Shown here one piece after another: positions 23,101 to 50,769 of a stretch of DNA of 64,000 nt. This stretch comes from Piscicola geometra (Eukaryota > Annelida > Clitellata > Hirudinida > Piscicolidae). A model generated the notes under the pieces. That model saw only the letters and a list, made by a program, of their open reading frames with translations. It did not search any database and was not told the DNA's origin. The position numbers and the translations under genes are program-made. Location of the stretch: contig OX030956.1 in the NCBI GenBank assembly GCA_943735955.1, positions 2,057,912 through 2,121,911 of the forward strand, in the 5' to 3' direction. Every line of letters starts with the position of its first letter. The first letter of the stretch is position 1.

Positions 23101-26100
23101 CTTAGAGATATAGCGGGAAAAAACAATAATAAAAACAAAAATAATAACATTTTCAAAAAAGCTTTCTAGCGTGTGGGGTTCAATATATTTAGGTGTTGTG
23201 GCAAGTCAGAAATTTATTCATTCTAAGTACACTATTTATCTAAGCACTATTTCACAAGCTTGGTGGTAGTTTAATTTGTAAATATTTTAAATAAACAACT
23301 TATCTAGAAATTATATTTAAAAATGCGGAAAAAAGTCTATTTACGTGAGACAGCCACAGTATTCAAAACCCTTATTGAAACCTTCATCTGCCATCAAAAA
23401 CTTTCCATGCGCCAACAAAAAATCTTTCATCTAAAGAAGTGATTAAATGTTCAGCCCGTAAATGAAAAAGAAGTATAATGTATGCAAAGCTGAACGAAAG
23501 ATTTGTAGAATACCCAAGGTTCCCTACTGCTGGCCATACATTGCCCCCTAACTTGCCTCAAACCTTTATGCCCTTGTTACCAACTATTTGACCTTGTCTT
23601 TTTTGTCCTGATGTTGATTGTGGCAATTTAAAAAACACGAGATAGACGATGATGTCTTTACTATTTATTTAATAAAAATTAATAATAATAATACTTTTTT
23701 TGTTTTTTGCATGTGAGGAACGAAGCACAGTTGAATGGTTAAATAGATTTTTGAATAAGGGTTTATAAATAGATTTTGCTCAAAGTCATAAAGTAGAGGT
23801 TTGAATGAAAAAAGATTAAATTTTAAGTTGAAATATTCTTCTGAAGTGAATCGAATATTTTAAAAGTCTAAAAGTATAAGAAAAATCAAAATATTAAAAA
23901 GGAAATAGTTTAAAAAAAGAAAAAAAAGTTTATTTAATGAGAAAATAGTCGTTTTAGTCGATGCTTTTAGAGATAAGCATATTGATGCCTGAGGGAGATA
24001 ATGGGGGTTGTTTTAGGGTGAGTTGGTTGGTTGAAAAGAGTGGTTTGAATGGTTTTTGAAATCTGTTTCGAAGAAATGTTTTTAAATTATTAAAAAATAT
24101 ATTGAAACATTTTCCGACTTTAAAATCAAAGGATCGAAAAACTGATTCGATTAAAAATTAAAAATGATTGAATGACATGCTTGAAAAAGAACGAAGTAAA
24201 ACTATTTGAAGAAAATATGTAGATAACACGAATGAAATCACCATACATTTAGGAATAAAAACTATTTTTAATAAATAAATAAAAATTCTGAAAGAACACA
24301 AATGATTTAACATAAAATTATACTCTTTTGTATTCAATAAGAAAGTTTATAAAAAATGTTGAATTAAAAACAATAATATTAAGTTTCTTCAGTTTGCGAC
24401 AACAGCAATCTGAATTGTCTCAATGCATACCATTTGCCATCCTTGATAAGTATTTTCTCTTTCAAAACCACGAATTCTGAATTTAAAAGCATAATGTTAA
24501 CCAAAAATTATATTGTATTCAAAGTTTGGAGAAAAGAATTATAGCTAAATTATATATAGTGAAAGAAAAAATATTTGTTTTAAAATTGAATCAAATCTCT
24601 AAAAAAATCTACTAAATGCTTTTTGGTAAGGAGCTAATGAATAAAATGAATAAAAATGAAACCTCTAAGGAAATTTCGAAATTTACTATAAAGACTTTTT
24701 GCAAACACTTTACATACAAAACTTAACTTTAAAACAAAAGATAAAACAACTCGTAAAGAATTTTTCAGGCAAGGAATAACTGGTTAAAACAGTATATTAA
24801 ACGAAATAGTGAATAATAGAGAGACGACGTGCGGTAGGATGGAGGTGTCTGGAGTGCTTGAGAGAGACTTGGTTTCACGCATGGGTACATGAAGTGATTA
24901 ATCAAAACATTATAGACTGCCCCACAACTTGACCCTCATATCTTTATCACACTGCCTATCCAGTCACGTTTCTTATATCCTTTGCCTTCCATATCTGATT
25001 AGGTCTTCATATTTTCCCGTTTTATTTCCATCTTCAATAAAGTGGTTTTTATGTTTACCCTTCTTCGTTTAATCTTTTTATCGAGGTTCTAAATACTTTT
25101 ACGGCTATTTTCCTATCTGGCTCCTTTAAGTAAACTGTCAGTTTTTGATGAGTGTCTCTTTTGTGAGGCGTGATCGATCCCTTTGGTGCGAAAAAACAAA
25201 AGCAATATAAAATAAAACTTTAAAAATGCATTGTATGAAAAAGTATAAAACATAAATTAAAAATTCATTTATGGAATTTTATGTATTTTTTATAAACTCT
25301 TTTGCTATATGACCAGGCTTCATTAATCTCGCGTTAATTACTGGCGTATTCTTTTTTAATGCTCATTTGTTTACTCTTCTAGCATTGTGTGTTCAACGGA
25401 TTTTAAATTTTATTGCCAAGAAAATACCAACACCAGCAAATTAGCTAGCAATTTTTCTATCTTTGAATATCTAAAATAAAAAAGATCTAAGCGCGCCAAT
25501 TAATATAAATAGCAAAGCAGGCGGGGCAAGCTGAATCAAAAGCAGTTCTGAAATGAATAATGAGAAGTAGTGGCCATGACGGTTTTCGTTATGTGAGCTT
25601 GAAAGGACAGGCACGCAAGAGTGCTTCCATCATTGAACGCTTCTGATGCTGAATCGTTGTGCGCTATATCATGACGTTCATATCCTGGCCATCCCTCTCA
25701 TCTTGCGATGCTATCTTCCAGCTCAAAACGGCTTTTTTTTCGTTTTTTAAAGCTTTTAAATAACTTGTGTTTCTGACATAAACCTTCTGTTAATGAGTTT
25801 TAAATAGTTTCCTATGCTTGCTAATGCAGAAAAGCATACATTTTTAATGCTTATTTATTCGTTTCCGAAATCATATTCAAGTCGTAGGAGAGAAATAAAT
25901 ATTTTTTCATATAATTTCTGTTCACCAATGCTGACACTTTTAAATTTAAGAGACTAGCTTAGAAGAGTGGCTGTTATTCATGCAAGCTTATTGACTTTAA
26001 AAGACGCACTGTTATAACTTTAAGAAGATTAAACAGAATTTATGCCTCAAATACCCATTTAATTATCTTTAAAATTCTCTTTCCATAATTAGGCTTTTCC

Positions 26101-29100
26101 CTCTCTCCAGTCTCACTTTCTCTTTTTCACTTATTTTCTCTCTAGACGCCTATATCGATCGAGTGGGTAGAATGTTGAGATCAAAGAAATGATCAAACAG
26201 AATAATACACCCCAGAATCGGAAAATTATTGAAAAGAAGAAGGAAATTATCGAAAGAAAGATGGTGAAACTGGAAAAAACTGCACTACAATTTTCCACCA
26301 CATTTAGATTACTTAGTTTGCTCGTGAATCCGAAAGAAAAGAAAGATTATTTAATGAAACGATTGAATGGAGATACTTTCTATGAAAGTTTTTGTGGTTT
26401 TCTTTCAAAGACTTTCTGATCAAACTGTTTACGAATTACTTTGATATAGGACTGAAAGGCTCTTGTTTGCTACATATAACTTTTTGCTTCTTTCAAAAAG
26501 AGATTTCAACCGCATGAAAAAATTGAAGTTATAATGGAAAAGCCAGTTGTAGAACGCATAAACATGTTCTAAAAACTAAACATGCCAATGAGAATACTGC
26601 CATTTACCGGGAAAACAATTCAATTTTCAAATAAAAACAATTCGAAGAATACTATTGAACCATATTTTCGAAAGATCGTATTTCTAAATTATCTACTACA
26701 GTTCATTCCGAACCAAGTTCCCACTTTTTTTTCTCACAACTTCCAAGAGTTTGCATGCATGGATCGATGAGACTTCTTGCATCTTTTCTCAGACATAACA
26801 ACGATGTTAGTATAGAAAAATCGCCAGAAATGAAGCTTAACAATTGTTTTAGGATAGATATATGAATGGAATATGGCATAGATGGAAGACGTCGGACTTG
26901 CGACTCTAAGGTTGCTTGTTCAAATCCTTGACGAGCAACCGTGAACTATCATATACCCAGTGTAAATGATGCGGTATTTGCGACGTATGCCTTGAGAGAT
27001 GTGTACTTCGTGTGCAGTGGCGCATCTGGCGCATTAGAACCATTGGAATAAGGCCTGCGTCTGTTGGGCTGTGAATATTATAAACCAAAAAAAAGAATGA
27101 AAGTAAAAACTAGTTTTTAATTATTATAAAACTAATTAAAAATTTTAAAGTTTGAAAACATGTTTTTTAAGTCACGTTTCTGATAAAATCTCGAAAACAT
27201 GAAGACAGGTTTTATCAGATACTAACGAGGTGTTTCGTGATGTCAAGAGTGTGATAATGAGCAAAAATATATATATAATTGTCAAACTTTTTTTAAAGAG
27301 AAGCTGTAAATAATTAGACTCGTTAGGACAAGAAGGAGCCGTTAAAGTGGAGTCTTTTATGAAAAAAGTTTTTAAATAAGAAAAAACCTTGTGATAATTT
27401 CCAAATAATTTCATAAATATATTATAATATTTCAAAAGTTAAACACTAACTCTGAGCATTGATGCTTCGCTAATTTTGAACAGCGTGTTTAAATTCAGAG
27501 TGAATAATTTGTGAAATATTGATACTTCTACTAAAATATTGTTTGGCAGAAGAGCACACTAGCAGATAAATGTTAAACTCTTCTTGGAAGGCTTAAATAT
27601 TGTTTTTAACGAAAGAATTTTTTTTGAATACTTATGAGTTTTAACTTCATTTTTTTTACCGTAGTTACCGCGATGGTCTTTAAGTTTTCAAAAGCCTTTT
27701 TTTCTCATCAGTTTTGCTTTTCTGCAAATATTTATATTTCTAGCTTGAAGGGCATTGAAAAGTCAAAAGTACTTCTGAAGAATGTCAATCATTAGAGCTA
27801 AATCAACTAGGAAATATTTTTTTGTAAACTTTTTGCCATTCCAGAAAACTTTTTGTTAAAACTATTGTAAAAAATTGTACAAAGCAAGTTGCTTCTCCAA
27901 AGAATAATTGAAAGAAAATGTTGTCTGATTAACAAGGCCTTCGCAAGAACATTTACATCAGCAGGTTTTCGCAAATCCATGCGAATCTCCAGGAAAAAAT
28001 CACTGACTCTAGGAAACAAACAGTGAAATCAAAATAAAATATGGTCATTTTAAACGCAAGGTTAAGATAAAAAAACAAAAAGAATTTTTTATCAAGCCAT
28101 CTCGTTCTAATTTAGTTCGTTTTTTGTCCCCAGTATATTTTGTTTCAATCTCTGATATGGTTCACGGATGGATAGTGACACATAGTTTCTTACATAACAC
28201 CACTGCATGATGCGTTAACCCATCATATAAGCAGGAATGGCAACAAAGCAATAATTACATGAAAAGTTCCCCAAACGATGAAACAACCTGTGTATAATTT
28301 TAAATCTCTTGAGAGCAATTGGAATATTTAAAATTTGAAACTTTAAAACATTTTCTTTAGAAAGGCAATTATGCACGAGGGATTTAAAGAACACTGTTGA
28401 ATATTCAGGCATGGATGAGACGGGAGTTGATTGTGAAAGTGGGTTTGGAGCAGAAATAAAAAAATGTAGCTTGCTAGTGGGCGTGATGGTTAACAGAGGC
28501 GTGTGGAATAGCATTGAAAATCATATGAAAGTTATTACATTCTGTCAGTAAAGGCAGTGAGATGGTAGTTGATAAACCGGAATAGATATTGAAAGCCATC
28601 CACACGAATGCATAAATGTGACAGGCAGCAGTTTAGGCACTGAAGGCTTCTTGACTCACCTCGCTTATGAGGCAATTAGCGGCAGACGACTTATTTAGAG
28701 GCCTCCAAGCCCTTCTAAGAGAACTTCCACACCACACGCAAGAATTACAGCCGCCAAGCAATGGAGCTCACTCTAAATGCATAATAATTGCATTTTCATA
28801 AACTTAAATAAAAAACTAGTTGAGAAGAATCTCATTTAGGACAGTAGCTTTTTGGGGAAACTAATTTATAATAATTAAACTTAGGATGCCAAATTCGATG
28901 AACTTATAAATAATAAATACAGAAAAGTTTCATCAATATAGATGAAAAAGTTGAACGAAAACCACAATTTTATTTTGCATAATATGCTTATAAATTTTAA
29001 AAAATGGAATTAAAATTTGCACGCTAAAGTTTGATATATTTTAGATAAAATAATTAATAGCGCAGAAGTTTGTATGCATATAATATGCATTGCATATTAC

Positions 29101-32100
29101 GAATACTAAAATTGTGTTTTTGGATTGTTTTTCATAAATAGGGTCCTCTAAAAAGTAATACTGGGTAATACGTGCAAGAAGAATAAGCAAAGATAACATA
29201 GTTAATGCAGATAAAAACTTAATGTATTGTATACAATACATTGTATTGTAAAGGCCTCGATGGACAATGCAAGCCACCGTCCATTACAAGTAGATGCACA
29301 AATCATGCTAACTCATTTATCGACCACTCTTTTTTCTAAGACCTTATCTGCACTCACTCTTTGTTGTTGCATGTTTCTATTTTTAGAATTAAATGCTCTA
29401 AGTGCGTGGATTAAATGTCCTTGGAAGCAGTCGTTTAATTGTATTATGTTGGTATTTTAATTTCTCACGAAATTACAAGTTTTAAATTTTTTATTCTTTT
29501 TCTGGCTTCGTTTCTTCTTCAGTTTTTTTAACGTTTTTCTGTTCTCTTTGATAAAAGCCTTTTTTTACCTCTCTTCAACAATCTAAAAATTTTAAAATAA
29601 TATACATAAAGAGTCACGTTCCAAAAAGTTAGAAAATCTTCAAAACTTTTTCTGCCTTGAAGTGTCACGTTCCTAAAGGACTCACGGAAAGCTCGAATTC
29701 TAAGCAAGATCTTCACGCCTCCGCGTTGTTGCTTCCAGTGCCGTCAGCATGCCCATGCAGATGATGAATCCATGGAGGTGTTCACATTCATCGTTCGAAT
29801 ATTTCGGCCTTGTAACGTCTCAGTTTTTTCTTCTTTTTTTTGCCATCTTCAAGCACCATCAGAACATCACCATAACGAAAAACATAAATGGATCATTTTA
29901 GAACTATGAGAATGAGAAGATAATCTGGTTTTATGGCAGACAGAAAATATCTAAAAAGGTATTTATATTCTACTCAGCGTGCCTTCCTTGATATGCCAGC
30001 TGATACTGTTAGGAGTGATCTCCATTAAAACTCCATGAACACTCCCTTGCGTACGTGGATGTTTTGTCCTTCATTTGAAAAAGCACGAAAGTTTTGGATT
30101 AGATTGGGGATTGAAATGTTTCAATGACGGATGCGTGTTTGAAATGAAAACTGAAATAATAAATTGGTTGATTGAAGCGTGCTGTCCAGAGACTTATCAG
30201 TGACATCACGTTGCTTACTGGTTTAGATATTTCAATTATTTCTGATTAAAAAATAATTTTAATTAAAAAAATAGATTTCAACTTCTGTGGGACAACTTTT
30301 ACTAAATGAAAAGTTCAAAGGTTGTTTACTTTCGCACCTTAAACCATTACGTTTTCAAACCCAATAAAGCTCACATGGAAGAGCCTTTCTTTAGAGAAGG
30401 GCTTAATGCTGTTTAAAATTTTAAAAACTAAAACTTTTTTGCACTCATTAAAATAGATCTTCCAGCCTCCCTCTCCTTCTTTTATATACTCCTCCATGAC
30501 ACGGACGTAATGCTTTGTAAAGGGTCGTAAAGAAAATGATTTTTAATTGAAATTAAACTCAGGTAAGCGGGCATCGTTACTTTTATGACTTCATTTCAAC
30601 GTCTTTTTTTTCCATGCGAACGATTAATTGAACAATTACGCAATGATTCAACAACTACCACTAAAACACCATACAGCTTCTTGCGAGTTCTGTGACTGGG
30701 AGACCTTAGAGCTGGAATGCGAGCACAGTCACGTGCTTCTCGTCAGGAGGGCCTTCTACGGACGCATGAGGGTTGGCAAGTGCGTTAGCGATCACTATGG
30801 CAACGTGGGATGCTCCACTGACGTGAGCAGGCATCTGAACCTCTTGTGTGCAGGCAGGAGGGAGTGCAAGGTGCCGGTGATCAGCCTTCACGCCTTCAAG
30901 ACCTGCCCCAGAGACTTCGCCTCGCACCTCCAAGTGCTCTACCGCTGTCTCCCTGGTTCGCTTTAAAAGTTTCAGTTGTTTTATAGCTTAAGTTTCAATA
31001 AAACTCGTAATAGAATTTTGATGGGATTTTTTCAGTGTGATGGTTTATGCTTTTTAACTATTAGTAGTTCCAATTGAAATTAAATAAACTTTAAATGCTT
31101 ACACAGTTTTGGACTTCAGCACCATCGCCAAAGACCACCATAAAGATTCCAAGTGCAACTTGATTCACAACAATATCAGCAGCAACAACAGAAACATAAA
31201 TAGAAATATTAACAACAATGATGGCATGCAAAGAGACAACCAGGTACTTAACAGAATCTACAGCAGTGTAAAGAAAGACGATGACAGCAATTATTATCAA
31301 ATTTCTGAAACAAAAAAAGACATTCATCACACAAGTGGCAACAGATACAACAACTACACAAACAACAAGCACAACGATCTTCAATACGGAAGCAACAGCG
31401 AGGCAAGAATTTATTGTTTTTTGTTGGGAGACAAAGAGATGGATGGATGGTCGAGGTGGTCTGCAGGAAGTGAGAGGAAGGCAACAAGCAGAACAACAAG
31501 AGCTCAAACAACAAGCAGGCAAGAAACACGCCTGATTAATTCCCTCTCTAACGATCCCTCCCCTGCCGCTGGTGCTGATGATGATGATGATGAAGGTGGT
31601 GGTTATGATAATGATAATGAGGCAGGTAGGGCTGATGATCATCTCAACAGAGAACTAGTGGGAAAGATGAATAGTGGAATTAGTGAGGTAGAAAATGACG
31701 ATAGCGATGATGCTGATGATGATGACGCAGGAGATTTATTGCTGGTCAGTGGTAGCATGACTTATGACGACAACGTTGTCATAACAACCACGTACGATTA
31801 TCACGTGATCAGGGTGAGTGTGGTGCATCTCGGCACGAAACGAACAAATGATAGTGGAAAGCCTGCATGGAAAGAGGGTGGAGTGTTGAGGCAGAAAGAG
31901 GAGAGAAAAATCTCAAACCAAGTTGATGCTATTGTGGAATACAGTGGAGTGAGTGGGGATGTTGGTGGGAAGAAGGGCAAGTATGAGAGTGTTCGAGACA
32001 ACGGAGCTGCAAGGGATTGCTCTGAAAGGTTGTTATTCAGTGATTCGTTTGAATTAATGAAGGATTTTGAATTTTGAATGGAGTTGATGGTAGGATTTCT

Positions 32101-34980
32101 AACAGTCTTCTTCGTTCACTCCTAAACGTAAATTCCATATTAGCTAAATATCTGAAAAGTTTTTTCAAATATTTGATTAAAACAGATTGGTCACCATAAC
32201 CGACCTGGAATACACAGATAATATCAAAGACCACATCAACAACCACTTAAAAAAAGACAATAGGCATAGTTTTGTCAGTGATGGTCATGATATGAAAGAT
32301 GCTTACGACACAAATAAAATAATTTGTGCTGACGCTGTTAAGGAAGGACCAGAAGAAGAAGTCGTCATGACGTCACGATCTTCTTCCCTTCTGCTGAGTC
32401 ACGTGGTGTCGGATCATTTGTTTCTATTGCGCTTCACTGGTGAGTTGGAATTTATTTTTCAAAATCTACAAATTCACGTCATTAAAAAGTTTTTTTAAGT
32501 TAAAATAAAAGGCAAAAGTGTGCTTTGTACATGGGGTCTACAGTATCAGAACTACTTTTCAGATATTATTTTTGAAGAAAAAATGCTCCATGAGTTAAAT
32601 AGTTGCTTAACAATGTTTACGTCCACCAACAAACCAGCAACAAAGTTTTTTGAAAAAGTTTTTTTAATTAGAAAAAAACATTCTTCAAAAAAACAGCATA
32701 ATGAAAACACGATAGCATCTTTTCTCTGCAAAAGCACGTTTTCTAAAGTTGTAAAAAAATATTTTTTATATTTAAAAAAATCTTATTCATCATTTTATAT
32801 CTCAAACACAATTTATTTAATAAGCGCTGGAATTAACCAACATTAGTTTCCGATTTTGAATTTTTAAGGGCCAAAATATGTTCAATGCATTCGGAAGCGC
32901 CAATCGAGGGCTGGCGCTTCAGAGGCGCATGCAGAGTTATGGCGTTTGATACTAAAAGCACGCATCAATTATTTAAGCACTCGGCTGTCCACCCCTGCCT
33001 GCTTATTCGCAACAACTACAACAACAAAGTAATCAACAACAACAACAACAACGCAACAAACGACTAGTCTACCAACATGCTCATCAACAACATCAACAAC
33101 AAAGTTTCCAACAAACCTTCTTTCGACACTTTAATCTCGGTCACCAACAGCAAACAACATCTAATCAGCAACAGCAACCACGCCAACCACAGCCACCTCA
33201 GTCAGCAAGCAAGCACCAGCACACCACCCCTCAAGACACCGCCATCAACTACAGAATTCTCGCCATTAATCACCTGCAAGCCACTATACAGTGTTTAAAC
33301 TACGATGATGATAGGGCCAATAACAACATCCACAACAAAAATAAAAACAACAATAATAATAATATTTTCAACATCACGTGTCTTAACAACCAATGGCTTG
33401 ACCTTCACCTCACTAACTGCTCCATGCACACACAAACCGGTAGTAAAAAATAGCTATAACATTTATTTTGCCTACAAATTTCTTTCAAAATAAATATACG
33501 AAACAGACTTATGTGAAAATAAAGCCTCAAACCTGAAAGAACTTAAAGCAATCCATCCCACCACAACAGCTCCTCTGGAGATGGAAACTAACCACGTCTT
33601 CGATATGTTCGGTTGGTTCTTTGTGCTAAAAAAATATTTATCAAATTATAGCTTTTTCAGTTTAGATTTATATTTTGTCTAATCCTTCTCATCCACCATC
33701 TACAACGCAGTAATCATGAGCGTGGTGAGCACAGGGGTGGCCATAGGAATAGCATTTGGCCTCATCACCTTGGCAACCACCTTGAGGTTCTGCTCTGGCA
33801 GGTGACTCCGCGTGGTTGTGGGTTTGAAGATTACTTAATTTTAATCTTAAAATAAATTTGTATATATGTTATTTTCTCAAATAATGACTTCGTCTCATTC
33901 TTCTGACGTCACATCGCGCCTGCATCGAACAGGAAAAGCATTGCGAAGCGGAAGCGCCTGATTGCAGGTCATCCACGTGATCTCGTCGTCATTCCACAAG
34001 GCCACGCACGCAGCGTTGGCATGGTGACGCAGATCCAATCAACAACTACATCGACGTCATCCATCAACAAAAGTAAACACAAAACACAAGCTACAGCCCA
34101 GGCCACGCCTTCTTCAAACGTAAACAAAATAGACTTTGACGTCACCATGAAGTCGTGTCCTTCGTCACCACTTCCGCTCTGTGATGGCACCTACAACTCG
34201 TTTCCTAGCAGCAAACAAGATTTGCTAGAACAAAGAATGTGGGGTGTGTGTGATGAGGTTAGCTGTATTGAAGAGGGAGGAAAAGGAAGAGAAGATTTTA
34301 AGCGAGAGAAAATTGGTAATGGACCCCGCAATGAAGCTATACACTGTTCTGAAATGACCCCTCGCCCCAGAACTGGTTCTGAAAACAAACAAAATATTGT
34401 CTATAATGGAGTGGTTAGAAGTGAGTGTGGTTGTGTGGTTGGAAGTGAGTGTTGTGGCGTGGTTGTAAACAGTAGTGAGATTATGGGTTGCTTGAAAAAA
34501 GAAAAGATGGAGATACAGAACCACAAAGAGTTTATGAAGAGGCCTAAGCTAGGATTCGTTGAGAGTGAGAAGGATGGAGAGGGTGGACTATTTGGAGGAA
34601 AGATGTTGAAGAAGAAAGAGAAATTAACAAAACACATTTACCTTTCAATTAAAGATAAAACAGAACATTTACAGGTTTCCATTGGTAACAACAACAAGTG
34701 CACCAAAAGTATATTCACCAACAACTACAACAGCGACTATAACTATGATAACAACTCCAATACTAACGGTGACTTACGGTACGGCAACAGCTACTACTGC
34801 TGTATGTGTAGACCTCTACCACTGAACAGCTGCGAGTTCAAAGCACAACCACTCATCAACCACAAACTTGCTGATCTCTCCCAACTCCAACCAACCACGC
34901 ATCTTTCTAAATTTTCCGCTCTACACCCATTCACTTCAACACTTCCTCACTCGTACAATCCCTCCACAAGTCACACATAA
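20032..34980 (+). CDS. Lectin gene B: complete SUEL lectin / CUB-like / sushi-like single-pass membrane protein
   Basis: Eight exons: 20032-20131, 30677-30955, 31107-32028, 32186-32439, 32978-33439, 33570-33611, 33711-33801 and 33933-34980. They sum to 3198 bases, an exact 1066 codons with stop, with every junction phase-compatible. Residues 1-33 form a signal peptide (MALQHSTFLLFIFLQTCF). About 34-126 form a SUEL lectin domain with nine cysteines and YGR. About 127-518 are an N-rich, acidic region around a degenerate CUB-like core (EEVVMTSRSSSLLLSHVVSD). About 519-673 form a sushi-like domain with Q-, H- and N-rich inserts. About 690-710 form the membrane segment, and the rest is cytoplasmic. 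Placement at the cell surface with the lectin outside is inferred. A ligand cannot be named. The start is chosen because the signal exon ends in phase 1, exactly what the lectin exon needs. Confidence 0.8.
22860..23120 (+). repeat. SINE-like repeat, family 3
   Basis: Shares ACAAACAAACATGGAACAC-type and GCAAGAACCTACGTTGACG sequence with 17775-17975. A B-box-like GAGTTCCATCCCTGC lies in its first third. Probably tRNA-derived. Confidence 0.5.
25525..25740 (+). other. conserved non-coding element 1, copy in intron 1 of gene B
   Basis: Matches 10585-10830 and, inverted, 63385-63610 and 51925-52060. Best-kept parts are TCATATCCTGGCCATCCCTC and the TTATGTGAGCTTGA region. The intronic position makes an enhancer or an unannotated RNA the main options. 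Confidence 0.65.
26868..27083 (+). repeat. tRNA-derived SINE, family 1
   Basis: A-box-like TGGCATAGATGGAAGACG and B-box-like TTGTTCAAATCCTTGACG lie about 35 bases apart, followed by a body shared with 3215-3446. The tRNA-like head has point differences, so it is an old copy rather than a functional tRNA gene. Confidence 0.65.
28640..28790 (+). other. conserved non-coding element 2, copy in intron 1 of gene B
   Basis: Very similar to the reverse complement of 60825-60985 (CTCGCTTATGAGGCAATTAG) and more distantly to 13430-13560. It lies 2 kb upstream of the lectin exon. CAATTAG-type sequence could bind homeodomain proteins, which is speculation. Confidence 0.6.
29955..30055 (+). other. near-identical duplicated element, copy 2
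   Basis: Almost base-for-base the same as 14330-14425, unlike the surrounding diverged sequence. I did not find it in the C unit. Confidence 0.6.
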
Positions 34981-35190
34981 ACCAAAGAAGAAAAGCATGT
35001 CATTTTTGTCAACTCAAACTGTGTGCCAACAACCACGACCCTTTTCAATAGAATTCCATTTAAATTCGTTAATTATCTTCCTTTAGACTCCTTGACATTT
35101 CTTTCAATTAATTCTTAAGCACACGCTTAAAGTGGATTGTCAATTGTTTCAATTAAACGCAATAAGTGGAATTTAGTGAAATTTCAAAAT

Positions 35191-35196
35191 AATAAA
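35191..35196 (+). terminator. candidate poly(A) signal of lectin gene B
   Basis: AATAAA 211 bp after the stop codon, inside the 433-bp gap between the convergent ends of gene B and NBAS. Positional support only. Confidence 0.35.
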
Positions 35197-35413
35197 ATTT
35201 GCATATTCAGAGACTTCACATTTTAATGATGTAACTAAAAATAAAAGCATCTTCATCTTTTAATGGATTTCCAGGCATTTAAATGTGTGCTTGAGGATTT
35301 CATCGCAATGACAATGAAAGGAAACAAAGCATCGAAAGAACGAAAAAAAGACGACACTAGAGCAGAACCTCAAAAACGGCCCCAACAATGGAGAAGTGAC
35401 TGACACACCCGCT

Positions 35414-50769
<15,356 letters not shown>

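Larger units (their letters stand above)
20132..30676 (+). other. 10.5-kb intron 1 of lectin gene B
   Basis: AT-rich and without a supported gene. It contains a SINE-like copy at 22860-23120, a diverged block at 24810-24985 matching 9720-9900, conserved element 1 at 25525-25740, a SINE at 26868-27083, conserved element 2 at 28640-28790, the near-identical element at 29955-30055 and a conserved block at 30350-30520 just before the lectin exon. Short open frames such as the one at 26189 look accidental. Confidence 0.55.

Noticed and set aside
26189..26419. 76-residue Lys/Glu-rich open frame
   Set aside because: Inside intron 1 of gene B, with no homologous frame in the paralogous units; composition is that of AT-rich chance.
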